Shown piece after piece: positions 5,958 to 5,984 of a stretch of DNA of 5,984 bases (position 1 is its first letter; every line of letters starts with the position of its first letter). The stretch comes from an uncultured Prevotellaceae bacterium (GTDB taxonomy: Bacteria; Bacteroidota; Bacteroidia; Bacteroidales; Bacteroidaceae). The translations under genes and the position numbers were made by a program. The DNA lies in NCBI GenBank assembly GCA_947303695.1, contig CAMYYX010000101.1:1-5984 (forward strand). Reading direction: 5' to 3'. Below the pieces are notes generated by a model. The model worked only from the letters and a program-made list of their open reading frames with translations. It made no database searches and was not told the origin of the DNA.

Positions 5958-5984
5958 GGGTGCGTCGGATATCCTGATGCACCC
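5958..5984 (+). terminator. Probable intrinsic terminator hairpin after xylBA (cut by window edge)
   Basis: GGGTGC (5958-5963) pairs with GCACCC (5979-5984). The stem continues inward through GUCGG/CUGAU with two G-U wobbles, giving 11 pairs and a 5-nt loop (5969-5973). The wobbles pair only in + strand RNA and become A-C mismatches on the other strand, which favours a role for the xylBA transcript. The window ends at the last stem base, so the expected T-tract cannot be seen; the AACCAA before the stem could extend it if TTGGTT follows. A repeated intergenic palindrome is the main alternative. Confidence 0.55.

Noticed and set aside
1..5984. CRISPR, defence, phage, insertion sequence or tRNA content
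   Set aside because: No direct-repeat array, transposase, integrase, terminal repeat or cloverleaf pattern was found by reading both strands.

Overview
The window looks like a chromosomal segment of a Bacteroidota gut or rumen bacterium, most likely Prevotella or a close relative. Three things point there. The promoters fit the Bacteroidota -7 element TAnnTTTG. The genes lack clear Shine-Dalgarno sequences and have A/T-rich leaders. The protein sequences (HisRS, XylA, XylB, a XynE-like esterase) read like Prevotellaceae family members. I see no mobile element, CRISPR array, tRNA or rRNA, and the genes themselves are ordinary; I do not see an undescribed system. The interesting signals are in the intergenic regions.

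Layout: (1) 1-158, the C-terminal end of a TonB-family protein on the + strand. (2) 159-289, a short intergenic region with the hisS promoter and a 9-bp-arm inverted repeat that wraps its -33 element. (3) 290-1654, hisS, histidyl-tRNA synthetase, + strand. (4) 1655-2854, a secreted SGNH/GDSL esterase of the XynE-like type on the - strand, convergent with hisS and with no base between the two stop codons. (5) 2855-3085, a divergent control region with one -7 element for the esterase, a 7-bp tandem repeat, two ATGTWACAT palindromes and one -7 element for xylB. (6) 3086-4570 xylB (xylulokinase) and 4606-5919 xylA (xylose isomerase), a two-gene operon. (7) 5920-5984, two hairpins, the second of which ends exactly at the window edge and resembles an intrinsic terminator.

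Functionally, xylA converts D-xylose to D-xylulose and xylB phosphorylates it to xylulose 5-phosphate, which enters the pentose phosphate pathway. The divergent esterase is predicted to be exported and could remove acyl groups from xylan or xylo-oligosaccharides before uptake. That would make 1655-5919 a small xylan/xylose locus, but the link rests on family membership and position only. hisS and the TonB fragment are housekeeping neighbours with no evident role in it.
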